Shown here in pieces: positions 4,811-7,069 of a stretch of DNA of 7,069 bases. The stretch is taken from NCBI GenBank assembly GCA_016286835.1, contig JAEEUD010000096.1, positions 1-7,069 of the forward strand, read 5' to 3'. The notes beneath the pieces were generated by a model. The model saw nothing but the letters and a program-made list of their open reading frames with translations, was not told the origin of the DNA and made no database searches. Every line of letters starts with the position of its first letter. The stretch's first letter is position 1. The position numbers and the translations under genes are program-made. This DNA comes from Pyramidobacter sp. (lineage in GTDB: Bacteria; Synergistota; Synergistia; Synergistales; Dethiosulfovibrionaceae).

Positions 4811-6175
4811 TCATTTGACGAGTTCGGATTTCTTCCAGCTGCCGCGCGCGAGCAGATACGCGGCGATGAACATCGGCGTGAAGCCGGCCACGGCGTCGCC
4901 GAGCCAGAAACCGTAATGCTTCATGCCCAGCGTGAGCCCGAAGAACAGGGCCAGGCCGATGCGCAGGATGATGCCGTCGAGGATAGCCGTAGCGAAGTTG
5001 GCCGCGTAGTTGCCGCTGCCGTTGACGAGCGCGTTGGCGGGCGCGCGCGAGGCCGCGCCGTAGAACAGCAGCGCGCCGATGGGCAGATACTTCAGGCCGA
5101 TCGCCAGCACCTCGGCGTCGGCGGTGAAGAAACTGAAGATCTGCCGCGGGAACGAAAACAGCAGTACGGCCATGACCGTGGCGATCGAGAACGACAGAGT
5201 GCCGACGGAGAGCATCACCTTCGGCACGCGGTCGTAGGTCTTCGCGCCGATGTTCTGGCCCACCATCGACGAGCCGGCCGTGATCAGCGCGTTGGAAAGC
5301 AGGTTGCTGACGCTGCCGATCTTGTTGGAGATGCCCGCGAAGGCCGACACGGCGACGCCGTAGGAGTTGATCCACGAGTTGACGAACAGCTTGCTCGACG
5401 AGATCGCCGCGCTGCGGATGGCCATCGGCACGCCGAGGCCGACAAGCGCGCGCAGCATGGCGCCGTCGAGGCGGAAAAAGTCGCCGGCGCGCACCTCGAT
5501 GCCGAATTCCTCGCGCCGGTTCAGCGTAAAGACGGCGCAGCTCACGAAGCTGACGCCCTGGCTCAGCACCGTCGCCAGCGCCGCGCCGCCGGCGCCCATC
5601 CCCAGCCCCATCACGAACAGCAGATCGAGCGCCACGTTCAGCAGCGCGGCGATGCTGATGAACACGAACGGATGTTTCGAGTCGCCCATGCCGCGCATCA
5701 CGGCGCTGACGGCGTTGTAGCCGTAGATGAAAGGCAGGCCGGCCATGCAGATCGTGGAATAGGAAAGCGCCTGCGCGAACGACTCCGGCGGCGTGTTCAT
5801 GATGCCGAGCACGCCCCGCCGCAGCACCAGCGCCGTGCCGCCCAGCGTCAGCGCCAGCAGGCCGAGAAAGGCGAACATCGTGCCGATGAACCGCCCCACG
5901 TCGCGCGACCGCCCCGCGCCCAGGTACTGCGCGATGATCACCTGCCCCGCGTTGGAAAAGCCCATCGCCACGAACGTGAGGAAGTTGCTCACGTCGCCGC
6001 CGACGGACACGGCCGAAAGCCCGACCTTGCCGAGCGACCGGCCGACGATGACCATGTCCACCATGTTGTAGACGATCTGCAGCAGATTCGACAAAAACAG
6101 CGGCAGCGAGAAGATGATGAGCTGCTTCATGACGCTGCCGCGAGTGAAATCGGAAACGTAAGAACCGCGGGCCAT
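4811..6175 (-). CDS. MATE family efflux transporter
   Basis: The protein has 454 residues, the normal MATE length, with about twelve hydrophobic segments in two homologous halves. The N-terminal half has LSNLLQIVYNMVDMVIVG (28-45) and GFSNAGQVIIAQYLGAG (72-88). The C-terminal half has the equivalent AFAGISNKIGSVSNLL (278-293) and GSSMVGQNIGAK (301-312). The central YGYNAVSAVMRGMGDSKHP (151-169) is also typical. Members are inner-membrane exporters of cationic drugs or metabolites driven by H+ or Na+; the substrate cannot be read from sequence. The ATG at 6175 is preceded by AAAGGAG (6183-6189) at 7 bases; the frame extends to 6253 but those extra residues are not MATE-like and span the promoter. 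The gene is GC-rich and carries long antisense open frames that are composition artefacts. It points away from the amidohydrolase gene and does not belong to the ADP-ribosylation set. Confidence 0.95.
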   Translation of the reverse strand: MARGSYVSDFTRGSVMKQLIIFSLPLFLSNLLQIVYNMVDMVIVGRSLGKVGLSAVSVGGDVSNFLTFVAMGFSNAGQVIIAQYLGAGRSRDVGRFIGTMFAFLGLLALTLGGTALVLRRGVLGIMNTPPESFAQALSYSTICMAGLPFIYGYNAVSAVMRGMGDSKHPFVFISIAALLNVALDLLFVMGLGMGAGGAALATVLSQGVSFVSCAVFTLNRREEFGIEVRAGDFFRLDGAMLRALVGLGVPMAIRSAAISSSKLFVNSWINSYGVAVSAFAGISNKIGSVSNLLSNALITAGSSMVGQNIGAKTYDRVPKVMLSVGTLSFSIATVMAVLLFSFPRQIFSFFTADAEVLAIGLKYLPIGALLFYGAASRAPANALVNGSGNYAANFATAILDGIILRIGLALFFGLTLGMKHYGFWLGDAVAGFTPMFIAAYLLARGSWKKSELVK

Positions 6176-6215
6176 TGAAAAACTCCTTTTGCTCGAAAAA
6201 ACTGATTTTCCGCTG

Positions 6216-6221
6216 ATTATA
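6216..6221 (-). promoter_or_regulatory. -10 element of the MATE gene promoter
   Basis: On the minus strand this is a perfect TATAAT, about 40 bases upstream of the MATE start codon, giving a leader of roughly 34 bases that contains the ribosome site. I see no good -35 at 16-18 bases from it (GC-rich sequence there), so an activator may be needed or the promoter may be weak. Confidence 0.6.
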
Positions 6222-6260
6222 CACCTTTCCCCGGAGAAATCCGCGAAATTCATGATAGCG

Positions 6261-6282
6261 TTTACACAGATTCTGTTGTAAA
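6261..6282. promoter_or_regulatory. Dyad in the divergent MATE / amidohydrolase spacer
   Basis: TTTACACAGA (6261-6270) pairs with TCTG and TGTAAA (6272-6275, 6277-6282), giving ten base pairs with one unpaired T. It lies between the two divergent genes and could be an operator. It also contains one GTTGTAA (6275-6281), the half-site of the Rrf2-type operators, but without a partner at the 9-base spacing. The rest of 6176-6326 shows no other element except the MATE -10 and ribosome site. Confidence 0.35.
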
Positions 6283-6326
6283 ATTCGACCTAATCAAAAA
6301 TACTCCGAAAGGCGTGATCCGCACCG

Positions 6327-7069
6327 ATGAAAGAACTCCTGATCCGCGCAGCCCTCTGGACCGGCGATCCGGCCCGTCCGCGAGCGCAGGCATGCGTCGT
6401 GCGCGACGGACGCTTCGTCTTCGTGGGCGATTTCGAGGCCGCCCGCGCCGCGTATCCGGCCGCTGAGATCGCCGACTACGGCGACAACCTCGCCATGCCC
6501 GGCATGAGCGACGGGCACCTGCACCTGACGGCGTTCGCCCGCCAGAATCTTTACGTCAACCTGCTGCACGTGCGCTCGCTCGCAGAGACGGCGGCCATGC
6601 TCCGCGAAAAAGCCGCCGAAGTCGGCAGCGGCGCCTGGATCCGCGCGATCAACTACAACGAGATGGCCTGGCCCGACACCACGCCGCCCAGCATGGAGTG
6701 GCTGGACTCGCTCGGCCTCGACAATCCCGTCATCCTCAGCCGCTACTGCGGCCATCGTCACGTCGCCAACTCGCGCGCCATGCGCGAAAGCGGCCTAGAA
6801 AACTCGTCCGATCCCTACGTGCTGCGTGACGGCAGCGGCAAAGTCACCGGCGTGATGACCGAAGGCGGCGCTTCTCCGATCATCGAGACCGTCGCGCGCG
6901 AGTACGAGACGCCGCAGAAGCTGGTCGACGTCATGGAAAAGGCGACGACGATCATGGCCTCGCGGGGCATCACCTGCGGACATGCCTGCGACGCGCCGAC
7001 ATACGCCCTCGGCGAGGAGCTCTTCACCTGGCAGGAACTGGTCGAAGCCGGACGCCTGCCCGTGCGCGT
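6327..7069 (+). CDS. YtcJ-like metal-dependent amidohydrolase, 5' part (runs off window)
   Basis: An uninterrupted frame of 247 codons continues past the window end. It follows the YtcJ-like amidohydrolase family 3 layout. A short beta domain with VVRDGRFVFVGD (24-35) comes first, then MPGMSDGHLHL (57-67) with the metal-binding HxH (His64, His66). Next are SRYCGHRHVANSRAM (138-152), DGSGKVTGVMTEG (168-180) and SRGITCGHACD (212-222), which match the family's GH..VNS, D..G...G...E and GIT segments. It should hydrolyse an amide or similar bond; the substrate is not predictable. The ATG at 6327 must be the first possible start because an in-frame stop lies at 6315-6317. The nearest ribosome-site-like sequence, AAAGG (6308-6312), is 14 bases away, so initiation may be inefficient. 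Codon use is GC-rich, like the MATE gene. No good promoter is visible; TAAAAT at 6279-6284 is a possible -10 without a -35. Confidence 0.85.
   Translation, partial: MKELLIRAALWTGDPARPRAQACVVRDGRFVFVGDFEAARAAYPAAEIADYGDNLAMPGMSDGHLHLTAFARQNLYVNLLHVRSLAETAAMLREKAAEVGSGAWIRAINYNEMAWPDTTPPSMEWLDSLGLDNPVILSRYCGHRHVANSRAMRESGLENSSDPYVLRDGSGKVTGVMTEGGASPIIETVAREYETPQKLVDVMEKATTIMASRGITCGHACDAPTYALGEELFTWQELVEAGRLPVR

Noticed and set aside
4682..6178. Long plus-strand open frame opposite the MATE gene (498 codons), and a 690-codon minus-strand frame over 4152-6224
   Set aside because: Both translate to Arg/His/Ala/Gln-rich low-complexity sequence, as expected for off-frames of a GC-rich gene. The MATE frame has clear family motifs and a ribosome site.
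6294..6983. Minus-strand open frames opposite the amidohydrolase
   Set aside because: The plus-strand frame is continuous to the window end and carries the amidohydrolase HxH and other family motifs; the antisense frames are GC-driven shadows.
1..7069. CRISPR array, tRNA, rRNA, insertion sequence or attachment site
   Set aside because: I saw no regularly spaced repeats, tRNA-like cloverleaf, rRNA sequence, transposase or integrase motif, or flanking direct repeats.

Overview
The window is bacterial: closely packed ORFs, Shine-Dalgarno sites and rho-independent terminators. The outer genes (a DUF2207 membrane protein, a MATE transporter and a YtcJ-like amidohydrolase) are GC-rich. Hand counts give 43/60 G+C at both 5041-5100 and 6661-6720. 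The central genes are visibly less so, at 25/60 in 2461-2520 and 32/60 in 2641-2700. The gene families fit an anaerobic or gut-type bacterium of Firmicutes or Synergistetes affinity, but nothing here fixes the taxon.

Layout. Positions 1-818 hold the 3' end of a DUF2207 membrane protein with a glycine-rich tail. A strong bidirectional terminator (853-898) separates it from a convergent GrpB/UPF0157 gene (874-1437, minus). Divergent from that gene runs a plus-strand set: a two-domain SnoaL-like protein (1634-2404), an Rrf2-family regulator (2463-2903), a zinc-dependent macrodomain protein (2984-3790) and, overlapping it by 20 bases, a class M sirtuin (SirTM, 3771-4760). A 14-bp-stem terminator (4774-4806) closes the set. 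Beyond it lie a minus-strand MATE-family exporter (4811-6175) and, divergent from that, the 5' part of an amidohydrolase (6327 to the window end).

How the genes work together. The macrodomain/SirTM pair is a reversible protein ADP-ribosylation cassette. In the family, the sirtuin transfers ADP-ribose from NAD+ and the zinc-macrodomain hydrolase removes it. In the staphylococci and streptococci where this was described, the pair sits with a GcvH-like lipoyl carrier (GcvH-L) and a lipoate ligase (LplA2), and GcvH-L is the substrate. Neither gene lies in this window, and terminators bound the block. The pair instead sits behind an Rrf2 regulator and a duplicated SnoaL-like protein.

Regulation. 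A 7-9-7 inverted repeat (GTTGTAA-N9-TTACAAC) overlaps the -35 of a near-consensus promoter before the SnoaL-like gene. A second copy lies at the predicted transcription start. A shorter copy with the same register and a similar spacer precedes the rrf2 gene. This looks like an autoregulated Rrf2 regulon that may drive the ADP-ribosylation pair. The regulatory link and any redox role are inference.
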